Shown here: piece after piece, positions 1 through 10,562 of the stretch | Layout: each line of letters begins with the position of its first letter | Position numbering within the stretch: the stretch's first letter is position 1 | Assembly (NCBI RefSeq): GCF_015234305.1 | Contig: NZ_JADGMI010000004.1 | Coordinates: forward strand, 522,238 to 586,237 | Origin: Superficieibacter sp. 1612_C1 | GTDB taxonomy: Bacteria > Pseudomonadota > Gammaproteobacteria > Enterobacterales > Enterobacteriaceae | Reading direction: 5' to 3' | Length of the DNA stretch: 64,000 bases | The notes under the pieces: generated by a model | Told to the model about the DNA's origin: nothing | The model's input: the letters and a program-made list of their open reading frames with translations, nothing else | Database searches by the model: none | Position numbers and translations under genes: made by a program

Positions 1-288
<288 letters not shown>

Positions 289-298
289 TTATCTTGGG

Positions 299-1372
299 TT
301 AATCCGCTATTTTACCCTTTTCCACGGTGAACATCTTCGAATTTTTGTCCGACATGTCCAGAACGTGTTCAGCGCTAATGGCGCTGACGAAGACCTGCGA
401 CTGCGTGGCTTTTAAGCGGCTGGCAAGCAGTCCGCGACGCGCGTCGTCAAGTTCAGAGGCAAAATCATCTATCAGGTACAGACAGCGCCGTCCGCTTTCG
501 CGGGTTAAAAACTCCCCCTGCGCCAGTCGTAGCGCGCACATCAGAAGTTTTAGCTGCCCGCGCGACAACGTGTCTTCCACCGGCGCGCCGTCGGCACGAA
601 TGCGGAAATCCGCCTTGTGCGGGCCGTGCGCGGTGTAGGTCAGCATTCTGTCACGCTCGAAGCTCCGCTCCAGCACCTCTGCGTAGTCGCTCTCTTTTTC
701 CCAGCCGCGCTGGAAAGAGAAGGTGAGGGTGAACTCCGGTAAAAATTGTTTGCAGGTATCCGCCATGTCTTCGGCAATGGCGCTACTGTATTCGGCGCGC
801 CAGCGGCTGATTTGCTCCGCCAGCGGGATCAGTTCTTTGTCCCACGGACGCAGTTGCGCATAGTGGCCCACCTGGCGCAGCGCGGCGTTGCGCTGTTTGA
901 GCAGCCGCTTGAGGTTGCTCCAGGCGGTAAAGAAACCGGCTTCGTTATGAAAGCATCCCCAGTCGAGGAACGCTCTTCTGTATTTGGGGCCGCCGTTGAG
1001 TAAAGTAAACCCCTCTGGCGTAATAAGCTGCATCGGCATCAGGTGCGCCAGCTCTGCCACTTTATGACCGTCGGTGCCGTCAATGCGCACCTTGCTGTCG
1101 CCCAGCTTGTCTTTGGTCAGGCCAATTGAGACTTCCCGCTCTTCTCCCTGCAAACGTCCGTGCAGAATAAATGCGTCCTGCTCATGGCGGATCACGCGGC
1201 CGATTTGCAAACTGCGAAACGCCCGGCCGTGGCCGAGCGTATAGATGGCTTCCAGCACGCTGGTTTTGCCGCTGCCGTTCGCGCCCACCAGGAAGTTAAA
1301 ACCGGGAGAGAGGGCGAGATCCGCGTTTTCGATATTGCGAAAATCGCGGATCAATAAACGCGAAAGGGACAT
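299..1372 (-). CDS. recF: DNA replication and repair protein RecF
   Basis: SMC-like ATPase that helps load RecA at single-strand gaps with RecO and RecR. The 357-residue protein has the family's usual length. The Walker A motif GANGSGKT lies at residues 30-37, the ABC-type signature LSRGQLKLL about residue 270, and the Walker B segment [11 protein letters not shown] near residue 300. The ATG shares one base with the dnaN stop (TAATG), so translation is probably coupled. The operon order dnaA-dnaN-recF-gyrB is the conserved one. Confidence 0.98.
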   Translation of the reverse strand: MSLSRLLIRDFRNIENADLALSPGFNFLVGANGSGKTSVLEAIYTLGHGRAFRSLQIGRVIRHEQDAFILHGRLQGEEREVSIGLTKDKLGDSKVRIDGTDGHKVAELAHLMPMQLITPEGFTLLNGGPKYRRAFLDWGCFHNEAGFFTAWSNLKRLLKQRNAALRQVGHYAQLRPWDKELIPLAEQISRWRAEYSSAIAEDMADTCKQFLPEFTLTFSFQRGWEKESDYAEVLERSFERDRMLTYTAHGPHKADFRIRADGAPVEDTLSRGQLKLLMCALRLAQGEFLTRESGRRCLYLIDDFASELDDARRGLLASRLKATQSQVFVSAISAEHVLDMSDKNSKMFTVEKGKIAD

Positions 1373-2472
1373 TACAGTCTCATTGGCATGACGACATAAG
1401 CCGCACTCTGGCTGGCGGCATCTTCGATCTGCACGCTCGAGACGGAATCCGTCAGCATAATGCGGACGTTTTCACATTTCAGCGCGTTCAGCACGTCGAG
1501 CACGTAGCTAACGTTAAAACCGATTTCCATCTCCGTGCCGGCGTAGGTGACGTCGAGAATTTCCTCGGCTTCTTCCTGCTCCGGGTTGTTCGCGGTGATT
1601 TTAATCTGGTTCTCGCTGACATACAGACGCACGCCGCGGAACTTCTCGTTGGAGAGAATAGCCGCGCGGGCAAACGCCTGCTTGAGGATATCGCAGCCCG
1701 CTTCCAGATGTTTATCCGGATTTTTCGGCAGGACGCGGCGATAGTCCGGGAACCGACCGTCAACCAGCTTCGAGGTAAAGATAAAATCGCCAACGTGCGC
1801 GCGAATGTTGTTACTGCCGATCTGCACGCGCAGCGGAGTATCGCCGCCGTCGAGCATCCGCATCAGCTCAATGACGCCTTTACGCGGCACGATCACTGAA
1901 TGGTTAGGCAGCGATTCGCCGAGCGGCATGGAGCAGACCGCCAGACGGTGTCCGTCGGTGGCTACGGTACGCAACTCTTCGCCTTCGGTTTCGAACAGCA
2001 TCCCGTTCAGGTAATAGCGCACGTCCTGATGGGCCATCGAAAACTGGGTGGCTTCAATCAGGCGCTTCATGGTCGCCTGCGGCAGCGTGAATTCAACTTC
2101 ACTCTGCCAGTCGTCCAGATTCGGGAAATCCGCGGCAGGCAGCGTAGAGAGCGAGAAACGGCTACGCCCGGAGCGTACCAGCATACGGTCACCCTCCAGC
2201 TTGACGTCGATTTCAGCGCCTTCCGGCAAACCACGGCAGATATCAAAAAATTTACGCGCCGGTACGGTTGTTGCGCCCGGCTCATGCGGCTGGTTTAGCG
2301 ACACGCGTGCGACCATTTCCATTTCCAGGTCGGTGCCGGTTAGCGACAGCGTACCGTCCGCGACCTGCATCAGGAGATTACCCAGAATCGGCAGCGTAGG
2401 GCGTCCGCCTAAAGGACCACTCACCTGCTGTAGCGGTTTTAATAAATGTTCACGTTCAACGGTAAATTTCAT
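1372..2472 (-). CDS. dnaN: DNA polymerase III beta sliding clamp
   Basis: Ring-shaped processivity clamp of the replicative polymerase. The 366 residues match the E. coli length and contain the three repeated clamp domains, starting [19 protein letters not shown] and ending in the conserved YVVMPMRL tail that forms part of the partner-binding pocket. It starts three bases after the dnaA stop and its stop overlaps the recF start, which indicates one co-transcribed and partly coupled unit. Nothing is unusual in the sequence. Confidence 0.98.
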   Translation of the reverse strand: MKFTVEREHLLKPLQQVSGPLGGRPTLPILGNLLMQVADGTLSLTGTDLEMEMVARVSLNQPHEPGATTVPARKFFDICRGLPEGAEIDVKLEGDRMLVRSGRSRFSLSTLPAADFPNLDDWQSEVEFTLPQATMKRLIEATQFSMAHQDVRYYLNGMLFETEGEELRTVATDGHRLAVCSMPLGESLPNHSVIVPRKGVIELMRMLDGGDTPLRVQIGSNNIRAHVGDFIFTSKLVDGRFPDYRRVLPKNPDKHLEAGCDILKQAFARAAILSNEKFRGVRLYVSENQIKITANNPEQEEAEEILDVTYAGTEMEIGFNVSYVLDVLNALKCENVRIMLTDSVSSVQIEDAASQSAAYVVMPMRL

Positions 2473-2475
2473 AGG

Positions 2476-3873
2476 TCACGACGATAATGTTCGGATTAAA
2501 TTAGAGAAATCTTCTTTAATATCATGGCTTTCTTCACGCAACTGCTCGATTTTACGGCAGGCGTGGAGCACGGTAGTGTGGTCGCGACCACCAAAGGCAT
2601 CGCCGATCTCCGGCAAGCTATGGTTGGTCAGCTCCTTTGCCAGCGCCATCGCCATCTGGCGCGGACGGGCTACCGAACGGGAGCGGCGTTTGGACAGCAG
2701 ATCCGCCACTTTAATTTTATAGTACTCCGCCACCGTCTTCTGGATGTTATCGATGGTGACCAGTTTTTCCTGAAGCGCCAGCAGATCGCGCAGCGCTTCA
2801 CGCACGAAGTCGATAGTAATTGCCCGGCCAGTAAAGTTGGCGTTGGCGATCACGCGGTTCAGCGCCCCTTCCAGCTCACGCACGTTAGAGCGCAGGCGCT
2901 TGGCAATAAAGAACGCCACCTCACCCGGCAGGCGGATGTCGTTTTCGTCCGCCTTTTTCATCAGGATCGCCACGCGGGTTTCCAGCTCTGGCGGTTCGAT
3001 CGCCACGGTCAGCCCCCAGCCGAAGCGGGATTTCAGACGATCTTCCACACCGTTGATCTCTTTCGGATAGCGATCTGAAGTCAGGATGATCTGCTGATTG
3101 CCTTCCAGCAGGGCGTTGAAGGTGTGGAAAAACTCTTCCTGGGATCGTTCTTTATTGGCAAAGAACTGGATGTCATCGATCAACAGCGCATCGACGGAGC
3201 GATAGTAGCGTTTAAACTCTTCGATCGCATTGTTTTGCAGGGCTTTTACCATGTCCTGAACAAAGCGCTCGGAGTGCATATAGACCACTTTGGCGTTGGG
3301 CTTACGCGCTACGATGCCATTCCCCACCGCATGCAGAAGGTGCGTTTTACCCAGACCCGTACCGCCATACAAAAACAGCGGGTTATACGCGCCGCCGGGG
3401 TTATCGGCCACCTGACGGGCCGCCGCTCGCGCCAGCTGGTTTGATTTACCTTCGACGAAGTTATCAAAGGTATGCTTGACGTTAACATTGGAGCGGTAGG
3501 TCGGTGCGGCAGGCGCGGGAACGTTATCCCAACTGGAACGCGCAACCGGGATCGGACGCGGAACGTGAACCTGCGCCGTCTGCGCGGGAGCCGCTACGCT
3601 GACCGAGCCTTTCAGGGTCTGGGAAACCGGTTTTGTGCCGACTTCAAAACGCATCTGCGGCGCGTCTGAACCGCAAAACTCATTAAGCAGTCCATTGATA
3701 TTATTAAGGTATTTGTCCCTTACCCAATCGAGTACGAAACGGTTTGGCGCATACAAAGCCAGCGTGTTATCGCTCAATTCCGCCTGCAACGGGCGTATCC
3801 ACATACTGAATTCTGTGGCTGGTAACTCATCCTGCAATCGGGCAAGACACTGCTGCCAAAGCGAAAGTGACAC
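2476..3873 (-). CDS. dnaA: Chromosomal replication initiator DnaA
   Basis: AAA+ initiator that binds oriC (here at 47,971-48,245) and melts the unwinding element. The start chosen is GTG at 3873-3871, giving [19 protein letters not shown] as in E. coli and a 465-residue protein; the frame is open upstream for about 70 codons, but that part shows no DnaA homology. Domain I is at 1-85, a variable Ala/Pro-rich linker about 86-130, the Walker [10 protein letters not shown] near residue 170, Walker B LLIDDIQF about 235, and the DNA-binding helix-turn-helix with the GGRDHTTV signature about 430. GTG start and upstream DnaA box fit the known autoregulated gene. Confidence 0.98.
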   Translation of the reverse strand: MSLSLWQQCLARLQDELPATEFSMWIRPLQAELSDNTLALYAPNRFVLDWVRDKYLNNINGLLNEFCGSDAPQMRFEVGTKPVSQTLKGSVSVAAPAQTAQVHVPRPIPVARSSWDNVPAPAAPTYRSNVNVKHTFDNFVEGKSNQLARAAARQVADNPGGAYNPLFLYGGTGLGKTHLLHAVGNGIVARKPNAKVVYMHSERFVQDMVKALQNNAIEEFKRYYRSVDALLIDDIQFFANKERSQEEFFHTFNALLEGNQQIILTSDRYPKEINGVEDRLKSRFGWGLTVAIEPPELETRVAILMKKADENDIRLPGEVAFFIAKRLRSNVRELEGALNRVIANANFTGRAITIDFVREALRDLLALQEKLVTIDNIQKTVAEYYKIKVADLLSKRRSRSVARPRQMAMALAKELTNHSLPEIGDAFGGRDHTTVLHACRKIEQLREESHDIKEDFSNLIRTLSS

Positions 3874-4081
3874 GGCGGACTCCACTCGAACAAAAGTCGA
3901 TAAATGACAAAGGCTGAAACGTTCATGATTGTTGACGCACGGCGAAAAGACCCACGTAAGGGTGACGTGCGAACCGCTATCTGCGGTTTTTACCCGATCC
4001 GGATCCAGTGATCCGATCGGGAGGCGGATCATAGCGTAAACTGAGCCAGAGATCTTCTGTTTCTCACAGATTCTTCCCGAT

Positions 4082-4090
4082 TTATCCACA
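4082..4090 (+). promoter_or_regulatory. DnaA box upstream of dnaA
   Basis: The sequence TTATCCACA is a perfect consensus DnaA box. It lies about 210 bases upstream of the dnaA start codon, as in E. coli, where DnaA represses its own promoter. Confidence 0.85.
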
Positions 4091-4334
4091 GGGAGGATCG
4101 CGACCGGCTAAGTGTAAACGATCCTGGCTAACTGAGGCACGATTTAGGCCTCATATCGGAAAAATTAATGAGCAACGACAAATTTTTCCTTAAATGATCT
4201 AACGAAGATCCGGCGGGATCCTTGCGCTTTAAGTAAGAGGCCGTATAATCCTCCACCCTGCGCGTTAGCCTGTTTTCAGCCAGGGTTTTACTCATGAAAA
4301 CGTGCGAAAATACGCGGGATATAAGGAAAGAGAA

Positions 4335-4363
4335 TTGACTCCGGAGTGTACAATTATTACAAT
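4335..4363 (+). promoter_or_regulatory. rpmH-rnpA promoter
   Basis: The -35 TTGACT (4335-4340) and -10 TACAAT (4358-4363) are separated by 17 bases, about 100 bases upstream of the rpmH start. This matches the strong sigma-70 promoter expected for a ribosomal protein gene. Confidence 0.7.
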
Positions 4364-4452
4364 CCGGCCTCTTTAATCACCCACACTGAGGCGTAAGTCG
4401 TTCGAAGTTTGTTCGGTTATACGCAGAAGTCAGTGAATTTATTCAAGTTTAG

Positions 4453-4605
<153 letters not shown>

Positions 4606-4620
4606 TAAAGCTAACCCTGC

Positions 4621-4980
4621 GTGGTTAAGCTCGCATTTCCCAGGGAGTTACGCTTGTTAACTCCCAGTCATTTCACATTCGTCTTCCAGCAGCCACAACG
4701 GGCTGGCACGCCGCAAATCACCATCCTCGGCCGCCTGAATTCGCTGGGGCATCCCCGCATCGGTCTTACGGTCGCCAAGAAAAACGTTAAGCGAGCACAC
4801 GAACGCAATCGGATTAAACGTCTGACGCGTGAAAGTTTTCGTTTACGTCAACACGAACTCCCTGCAATGGATTTCGTGATAGTGGCGAAAAAAGGGGTTG
4901 CCGACCTCGATAATCGTGCCCTTACAGAAGCACTGGAAAAATTATGGCGTCGCCACTGTCGGCTGGCTCAAGGGTCCTGA
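4621..4980 (+). CDS. rnpA: Ribonuclease P protein component
   Basis: Protein cofactor of the RNase P ribozyme that matures the 5' ends of tRNAs. The 119-residue protein starts at a GTG ([15 protein letters not shown]), the start that gives the known enterobacterial length. The RNR signature is seen in [17 protein letters not shown] near residue 60-76, which contacts the RNA. Its end overlaps yidD by 37 bases. Confidence 0.97.
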   Translation: MVKLAFPRELRLLTPSHFTFVFQQPQRAGTPQITILGRLNSLGHPRIGLTVAKKNVKRAHERNRIKRLTRESFRLRQHELPAMDFVIVAKKGVADLDNRALTEALEKLWRRHCRLAQGS

Positions 4981-5201
4981 TAGCCCTTATCCGGGTCTAC
5001 CAACGCCTGATCAGTCCGCTGCTTGGGCCACATTGCCGTTTCACCCCGACCTGTTCGCAATACGGAATTGAGGCATTGCGCAGGTTTGGAATGATAAAAG
5101 GCAGTTGGTTGACGGTGAAACGCGTATTAAAATGCCACCCTTTACACCCGGGTGGTGACGACCCCGTCCCGCCCGGACCATTTGATACCAGAGAACACTA
5201 A
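4944..5201 (+). CDS. yidD: Membrane protein insertion efficiency factor YidD
   Basis: Short 85-residue membrane-associated protein that assists YidC-dependent insertion of inner-membrane proteins. The family core is visible as [24 protein letters not shown] with two Cys residues, followed by [14 protein letters not shown]. An amphipathic N-terminal helix precedes it. The gene overlaps rnpA and is two bases from yidC, a conserved arrangement. Confidence 0.96.
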   Translation: MASPLSAGSRVLIALIRVYQRLISPLLGPHCRFTPTCSQYGIEALRRFGMIKGSWLTVKRVLKCHPLHPGGDDPVPPGPFDTREH

Positions 5202-5203
5202 CG

Positions 5204-6847
5204 ATGGATTCGCAACGCAATCTTCTAGTCATCGCTTTGTTGTTCGTGTCTTTCATGATCTGGCAAGCCTGGGAGCAGGATAAAAATCCTAAACCCCAGC
5301 AGCAGATCACGCAGACTACGACCACCGCAGCGGGTAGTGCCGCAGACCAGGGCGTACCAGCCAGTGGCCAGGGTAAACTGATTACGGTTAAGACCGATGT
5401 GCTGGAGCTGACGATCAACACCCGTGGTGGTGACGTTGAGCAGGCGCACCTGTTGACCTACCCGAAAGAGCTGGGTTCTAACGAGCCGTTCCAGTTACTC
5501 GAAACCACGCCAGAGTTTATCTACCAGGCACAGAGTGGCCTGACTGGCCGCGATGGCCCGGATAACCCGGCTAACGGTTCTCGCCCGCTGTATAACGTTG
5601 ACAGCGATGCGTTTGTGCTGGCTGATGGTCAGAACGAACTGACGATCCCGCTGACCTGGACCGATGCCGCTGGTAACACCTTCACCAAGACCTTCGTCCT
5701 GAAACGCGGCGAATTTGCGGTGAATGTTAACTACAACGTGCAGAACGCCAGCGCTAAGCCGCTGGAAGTGTCTACCTTTGGTCAGTTGAAGCAATCCATC
5801 GATTTGCCTGCTCATCGCGATACCGGCAGCAGCAACTTTGCACTGCATACCTTCCGCGGTGCGGCGTACTCCACGCCGGACGAGAAGTATGAAAAATACA
5901 AATTTGATAAAATTGCCGACAACGAAAACCTGAACCTGAGTTCTCAGGGCGGTTGGGTTGCCATGTTGCAGCAGTACTTCGCGACCGCGTGGGTACCGCC
6001 AGCCAACAGCACTAACAGCTTCTACACCAGCAATCTGGGCAACGGCGTTGCGGCGATTGGCTACAAGTCTCAGCCGCTGCTGGTTCAGCCGGGTCAGACG
6101 GGCAATCTGGGCAGTACCCTGTGGGTCGGCCCGGAAATTCAGGATAAAATGGCGGCCGTTGCACCGCACCTGGACTTGACCGTAGATTACGGCTGGCTGT
6201 GGTTCATCTCTCAGCCGCTGTTTAAACTGCTGAAATGGATCCACAGCTTCCTGGGCAACTGGGGCTTCTCCATCATCATTATCACCTTTATCGTTCGTGG
6301 CATCATGTACCCGCTGACCAAAGCGCAGTACACCTCCATGGCGAAGATGCGTATGCTACAGCCGAAGATTGCGGCCATGCGTGAGCGTCTGGGCGATGAC
6401 AAGCAGCGTCAGAGCCAGGAGATGATGGCCCTGTACAAAGCTGAGAAGGTTAACCCGCTGGGAGGCTGCTTACCGCTGGTCATCCAGATGCCAATCTTCC
6501 TTGCGCTGTACTACATGCTGATGGGCTCCATTGAACTGCGTCATGCGCCGTTCGCCCTGTGGATCCATGACCTTTCCGCACAGGACCCGTACTACATCCT
6601 GCCGATCCTGATGGGCCTGACGATGTTCTTCATTCAGAAGATGTCGCCGACCACCGTGACCGACCCGATGCAGCAGAAGATCATGACCTTTATGCCGGTC
6701 ATCTTCACCGTGTTCTTCCTGTGGTTCCCGTCAGGTCTGGTGCTGTACTATATCGTGAGTAACACCGTGACGATTATCCAGCAGCAGCTGATTTACCGTG
6801 GTCTGGAAAAACGTGGCCTGCATAGCCGCGAGAAGAAAAAATCCTGA
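5204..6847 (+). CDS. yidC: Membrane protein insertase YidC
   Basis: Inner-membrane insertase working alone or with SecYEG; substrates include the ATP synthase subunits a and c coded further along in this window. The 547-residue protein has an N-terminal anchor (ISO about residues 6-22), a large periplasmic beta domain about 60-345 typical of Gram-negative YidC, and then five membrane segments, with the conserved Arg of the hydrophilic groove in [13 protein letters not shown] near residue 366. The C-terminus is basic (SREKKKS), fitting ribosome contact. Confidence 0.98.
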   Translation: MDSQRNLLVIALLFVSFMIWQAWEQDKNPKPQQQITQTTTTAAGSAADQGVPASGQGKLITVKTDVLELTINTRGGDVEQAHLLTYPKELGSNEPFQLLETTPEFIYQAQSGLTGRDGPDNPANGSRPLYNVDSDAFVLADGQNELTIPLTWTDAAGNTFTKTFVLKRGEFAVNVNYNVQNASAKPLEVSTFGQLKQSIDLPAHRDTGSSNFALHTFRGAAYSTPDEKYEKYKFDKIADNENLNLSSQGGWVAMLQQYFATAWVPPANSTNSFYTSNLGNGVAAIGYKSQPLLVQPGQTGNLGSTLWVGPEIQDKMAAVAPHLDLTVDYGWLWFISQPLFKLLKWIHSFLGNWGFSIIIITFIVRGIMYPLTKAQYTSMAKMRMLQPKIAAMRERLGDDKQRQSQEMMALYKAEKVNPLGGCLPLVIQMPIFLALYYMLMGSIELRHAPFALWIHDLSAQDPYYILPILMGLTMFFIQKMSPTTVTDPMQQKIMTFMPVIFTVFFLWFPSGLVLYYIVSNTVTIIQQQLIYRGLEKRGLHSREKKKS

Positions 6848-6860
6848 TTCGGTCCCTGTT

Positions 6861-6890
6861 GTAGGCCGGGTCAGCGAAGCGCCACCCGGC
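6861..6890. repeat. REP palindrome after yidC
   Basis: The segment beginning GTAGGCCGGG and ending CCACCCGGC is an imperfect palindrome of the repetitive extragenic palindrome type common between enterobacterial genes. It probably stabilises the yidC messenger end. Confidence 0.7.
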
Positions 6891-6909
6891 AAAAGGAACT
6901 GTGATAAAG

Positions 6910-6933
6910 GGCGGTCATCTGACCGCCTTTTTT
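6910..6933 (+). terminator. Rho-independent terminator before mnmE
   Basis: GGCGGTCA and TGACCGCC form a perfect eight-base-pair stem with a two-base loop, followed by six T residues. It closes the rpmH-rnpA-yidD-yidC unit. Confidence 0.85.
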
Positions 6934-6956
6934 ATTGGTAAGCAAAGAGACATAAC

Positions 6957-8321
6957 ATGAGCCATAACGACACTATCGTAGCCCAGGCCACGCCTCCGGG
7001 ACGCGGCGGCGTGGGCATCCTGCGCATCTCAGGCCTAAAAGCTCGTGAGGTCGCGCAGGCCGTGCTGGGGAAATTACCTAAGCCGCGCTACGCCGACTAT
7101 CTGCCGTTTCAGGACGCGGACGGCACGGCGCTCGATCAGGGCATCGCGCTATGGTTCCCCGGCCCAAACTCGTTTACCGGCGAAGATGTGCTGGAGCTAC
7201 AGGGACACGGCGGCCCGGTCATTCTCGATCTGCTGTTAAAACGTATCCTGACCCTTCCCGGCCTGCGCATCGCGAAACCCGGCGAGTTCTCCGAACGCGC
7301 GTTTCTCAATGACAAGCTGGATTTAGCCCAGGCAGAGGCGATTGCTGACCTGATTGACGCCAGTTCCGAACAGGCGGCACGCTCGGCGTTAAATTCGCTT
7401 CAGGGTGCCTTCTCCGCGCGGGTGAATCATCTGGTGGAAGCACTCACTCACCTGCGGATCTACGTCGAAGCGGCCATCGACTTCCCGGATGAGGAGATCG
7501 ACTTTCTTTCCGACGGCAAAATCGAGGCGCAGCTTAACGGCGTCATGGCCGATCTGGACGCGGTACGCGCCGAAGCGCGTCAGGGCAGCCTGCTGCGCGA
7601 AGGGATGAAAGTGGTGATTGCCGGACGTCCCAACGCCGGTAAATCCAGCCTGCTGAACGCGCTGGCCGGGCGCGACGCGGCAATTGTTACCGACATCGCC
7701 GGCACCACGCGCGATGTACTGCGCGAGCATATTCACATCGACGGGATGCCGCTGCACATCATCGACACCGCCGGGCTGCGCGAAGCCAGCGATGAAGTTG
7801 AGCGCATTGGCATTGAGCGCGCCTGGCAGGAGATTGAACAGGCGGACCGCGTGCTGTTTATGGTCGACGGCACCACCACCGATGCGGTAGATCCGGCAGA
7901 TATCTGGCCGGACTTTATCGCCCGTCTGCCCGCAAAACTGCCGATTACTGTGGTGCGTAACAAGGCCGATATCACTGGCGAGACGCTGGGCTTCAGTGAA
8001 GTGAATAATCACTCACTTGTTCGCCTCTCGGCCCGCACGGGTGAAGGCGTTGACGTCCTGCGCGACCATCTCAAGCACAGTATGGGCTTTGATACCCAAA
8101 TGGAAGGCGGTTTTCTTGCCCGCCGTCGTCATTTGCAGGCGCTGGAAGACGCGGCGAACCATCTTGAGCAAGGCAAGGCGCAACTGCTCGGTGCCTGGGC
8201 TGGCGAATTGCTGGCGGAGGAGTTGCGGCTTGCTCAGCAAAGCCTGAGTGAGATCACCGGCGAGTTTACCTCGGATGACTTGCTGGGACGGATTTTCTCG
8301 AGTTTTTGTATTGGGAAATAA
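6957..8321 (+). CDS. mnmE: tRNA-modification GTPase MnmE
   Basis: GTPase and tetrahydrofolate-binding subunit of the MnmE-MnmG complex that makes 5-carboxymethylaminomethyl modifications at U34 of certain tRNAs; mnmG is at 45,992-47,881. The 454 residues have an N-terminal folate-binding domain, a helical domain, and an inserted G domain with the P-loop [14 protein letters not shown] near residue 222, the switch GTTRD about 249, DTAGL about 270 and NKAD about 335. The C-terminal FCIGK carries the essential Cys. The last bases are a known integration target of islands such as SGI1, and an integrase relic follows here. Confidence 0.98.
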   Translation: MSHNDTIVAQATPPGRGGVGILRISGLKAREVAQAVLGKLPKPRYADYLPFQDADGTALDQGIALWFPGPNSFTGEDVLELQGHGGPVILDLLLKRILTLPGLRIAKPGEFSERAFLNDKLDLAQAEAIADLIDASSEQAARSALNSLQGAFSARVNHLVEALTHLRIYVEAAIDFPDEEIDFLSDGKIEAQLNGVMADLDAVRAEARQGSLLREGMKVVIAGRPNAGKSSLLNALAGRDAAIVTDIAGTTRDVLREHIHIDGMPLHIIDTAGLREASDEVERIGIERAWQEIEQADRVLFMVDGTTTDAVDPADIWPDFIARLPAKLPITVVRNKADITGETLGFSEVNNHSLVRLSARTGEGVDVLRDHLKHSMGFDTQMEGGFLARRRHLQALEDAANHLEQGKAQLLGAWAGELLAEELRLAQQSLSEITGEFTSDDLLGRIFSSFCIGK

Positions 8322-8356
8322 GTTTTAGTACATTCTCGTCCGTGAACGTTCACTAA

Positions 8357-8388
8357 CCCGCATTAACATGCAGTTAATGCGGGTTTTT
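8357..8388 (+). terminator. Terminator after mnmE
   Basis: CCCGCATTAAC (8357-8367) pairs perfectly with GTTAATGCGGG (8373-8383) around a five-base loop, followed by five T residues. It closes the mnmE transcript 36 bases after its stop. Confidence 0.9.
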
Positions 8389-8433
8389 ACTTTCCGTACT
8401 GGTCCATAGCCGTGCGGGTTCATCCGCGATTTT

Positions 8434-8562
8434 TGTGTCCATCGTTGTGCCCATAGCAAAAAAACCGCTGTGCCATTGTTCATTTTTTTGCGCTAATAAT
8501 CACACCTCATGGGTATAGAAAATAGTATAAAAAAGCATCAAAATCGATATCCCATGGGCACA
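8434..8562. repeat. Repeated TGTGCCCAT sites upstream of integrase
   Basis: TGTGCCCAT occurs exactly at 8446-8454, with near copies TGTGTCCAT at 8434-8442 and TGTGCCAT at 8469-8476, and as the inverted copy ATGGGCACA at 8554-8562 next to the integrase start. Such short repeats flanking the att side of an integrase gene are typical of arm-type integrase sites or of an operator. The functional reading is inference. Confidence 0.45.
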
Positions 8563-8579
8563 GCATAAGAGGTGAAAAA

Positions 8580-9798
8580 TGGCGCTTTCAGATACTAAAC
8601 TTCGCTCATTAGCTCCAAAAGATCATCCCTGGCAAATAGCTGATAGAGATGGCCTGATGATTGAAATACTTCCACAGGAAGAAAAGTATGGAGATTCCGC
8701 TTTCGCCTGAACAACAAACTTCAAAAAGTCACGCTGCGGGAATACCCATCCTTCTCCCTCGCTGAGGCTCGTATGTGGTGTGAGAAATGCCGCTCAATGT
8801 TTACCCATGACATTAACCCGGCACAAAAGAAGCAGGAAGAAAAACCCAAACAAAATGACCCTACAACAGTAAAAGCTTTCGCCAAACGCTGGCTGACCGA
8901 GATCGTTGAAAAAAGTAACCGCAATCCACGCAACGTCACTCGCGTTATCGAGAAGGACATCATTCCCATCATCGGGAAACTGGAACTGGAAGAACTCACA
9001 ACTGCCCACATTCAGGTCGTTCTCGACCGCATCAAACAACGAGGTTCCGATCACGTCGCGCTGCCGACGCGAAACGTACTCAAACGCATGCTGGCCTATG
9101 CGATTTCCAGGGGAATCATCTTCAACAACCCGACAGCCGCTATTGCTGCCCTTTATATCGCACAAGCAACGAGCCGTGACGTGGCGTTAACCGCAGAAGA
9201 GATCGGCATCCTGTTACGAGGGATCTACACCTCTAACATGAACCGACGCCACAAGCTGGCTCTACACCTGCTGATTATCTGCATAGTGCTTAAATCGGAG
9301 ATGATTGAAGCGACATGGAGTGAAGTTAACTTCAACGCGCTGGAATGGCGTATCCCTGGCGAAAGAATGAAGATGGATAACCCGCATATTGTTCCGCTGT
9401 CCAAGCAGGCTCTAGCGATGTTCGAAGAGCTAAAATCTCTGGCCGGAGATTCGCCTTACGTCTTCCCCAGCCGAAACGCCCACCGACGCCCGATCTCCAA
9501 AACAACGCTGAACTGCGCGGTGCGTACGCGGGATCTGAACTTCAGGAATTTTGTTATTCATGACTTCCGGCGTACTGCCAGCACATTGCTACATGAGCAG
9601 GGCTACAACTCAGACTGGGTGGAAAAATGCCTGGCACATAAGATCGGCGGCGTTCACGGCGTTTATAACCGTGCGGAGTAACTGAATCAGCGCCGGGAGA
9701 TGCTTCAGTCATGGGCTGATTTTGTTGATGTGCAGATTGAGGAGGGGCGGAAGGTGGTTATCGGGAAGTTTGGGAAGGCTTATGAATCAAATAATTAA
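8580..9798 (+). pseudogene. Tyrosine recombinase (P4-type integrase), broken twice
   Basis: The start MALSDTKLRSLAPKDHPWQIA is the DUF4102 arm-binding domain of P4-like integrases. After about 37 residues the frame shifts: the reading from 8580 stops at 8708, while the continuing homology (VWRFRFRLNNKLQKVTL) is in another frame from about 8683, near an AAAA run. The second part holds the core-binding and catalytic domains, with HDFRRTASTLLHEQG, LAHKIGG and the presumed nucleophile Tyr in GVYNRAE. An in-frame TAA at 9679-9681 stands where a Tyr codon (TAC) would be expected; the usual tail then continues openly to a natural stop at 9798. A working full-length enzyme is unlikely. Lying next to mnmE and reading away from it, it probably brought in the island. 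Confidence 0.85.
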
Positions 9799-9843
9799 AA
9801 GAAAATTGACAAAATGGCGATAAAGTGACTTTTCCATTCAAGC

Positions 9844-9872
9844 TTGACAAATCCATAAAAACGCAAGATTAT
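9844..9872 (+). promoter_or_regulatory. Putative promoter of the XRE/ImmA unit
   Basis: TTGACA at 9844-9849 and GATTAT at 9867-9872 are spaced by 17 bases, 70 bases before the next start codon. The -35 is perfect and the -10 is weak. Confidence 0.5.
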
Positions 9873-9941
9873 TAAGTTACATTTCACCTGAATCCGATCA
9901 GGATCTACACCAGCCCTACGCTACAAGGATTACTTTTAATA

Positions 9942-10559
9942 ATGAAACAACCATGGGAACTAAACCCTGAACTTACACAAGAACGCCTAAAGAAACTGGC
10001 CTCTCTCATCCGATACGTTAGAGATGATGTGGTCGACAGACATGATGATGATTTAGGCGACTCAGCGCGCGCAACCGGTATGCGGGCATATGAATGTTGC
10101 AGAACACGGATAGCTCGTGCTTCTATGGACTCAGAAGAATGGCCCTGGCTTGGAATTGTAAAAAAAGATGGTAAATTTACGTTTTCCATCAAATCAGTAC
10201 CAGTGCGACTCTATAGAGGTAAGCCAGATAGTCCTGAAGAACGTCGATTAATTCCATGTTATGAAGCTTTGAGCCAAGCTAGTTTCTTATTTGAGGAAGT
10301 TGGTGATGCAGCAGATATCATATGGTTTTTTGCTATTGAAGTAGACGAATTCAGATACGTGGATCGGGTCACATTCACTGGTTTTCTTGAAGGTGCCCAA
10401 GTTTCATGCTGGGAGATTCCACTCAATGAGAAAGTGCCTGCTATCAGCTCAATTGATGCAGAACTTCCTGAGCCTGTGAAAATCGAGAAACCAGTCGTTT
10501 CTGTTAAAAAGAAAGAAGAGAAAAAAGCAAAAAATGATGATACGAATGATGGTCAGTAA
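9942..10559 (+). CDS. Hypothetical protein, partner of XRE/ImmA gene
   Basis: I do not recognise the family of this 205-residue protein. It begins MKQPWELNPELTQERLKKLA; the first 70 residues are polar and helical, the middle (about 75-165) looks like a mixed alpha/beta globular domain, and the last 35 residues form a Lys/Glu-rich tail. No signal peptide or membrane segment is seen. It ends three bases before the XRE/ImmA gene, so the two form an operon. Pairing with an ImmA-type protein suggests a toxin-antitoxin or phage-response unit, in which this protein could be the effector or the cleaved partner; that is inference. A purine-rich AAGGA lies 12 bases before the ATG. Confidence 0.75.
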   Translation: MKQPWELNPELTQERLKKLASLIRYVRDDVVDRHDDDLGDSARATGMRAYECCRTRIARASMDSEEWPWLGIVKKDGKFTFSIKSVPVRLYRGKPDSPEERRLIPCYEALSQASFLFEEVGDAADIIWFFAIEVDEFRYVDRVTFTGFLEGAQVSCWEIPLNEKVPAISSIDAELPEPVKIEKPVVSVKKKEEKKAKNDDTNDGQ

Positions 10560-10562
10560 GCT

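Noticed and set aside
3874..4089. N-terminal extension of dnaA from an ATG at 4089
   Set aside because: The extra 72 codons have no DnaA homology; the GTG at 3873 gives the known start.
5495..6244. 249-codon open frame antisense to yidC
   Set aside because: Overlaps a fully conserved core gene and shows no family features.
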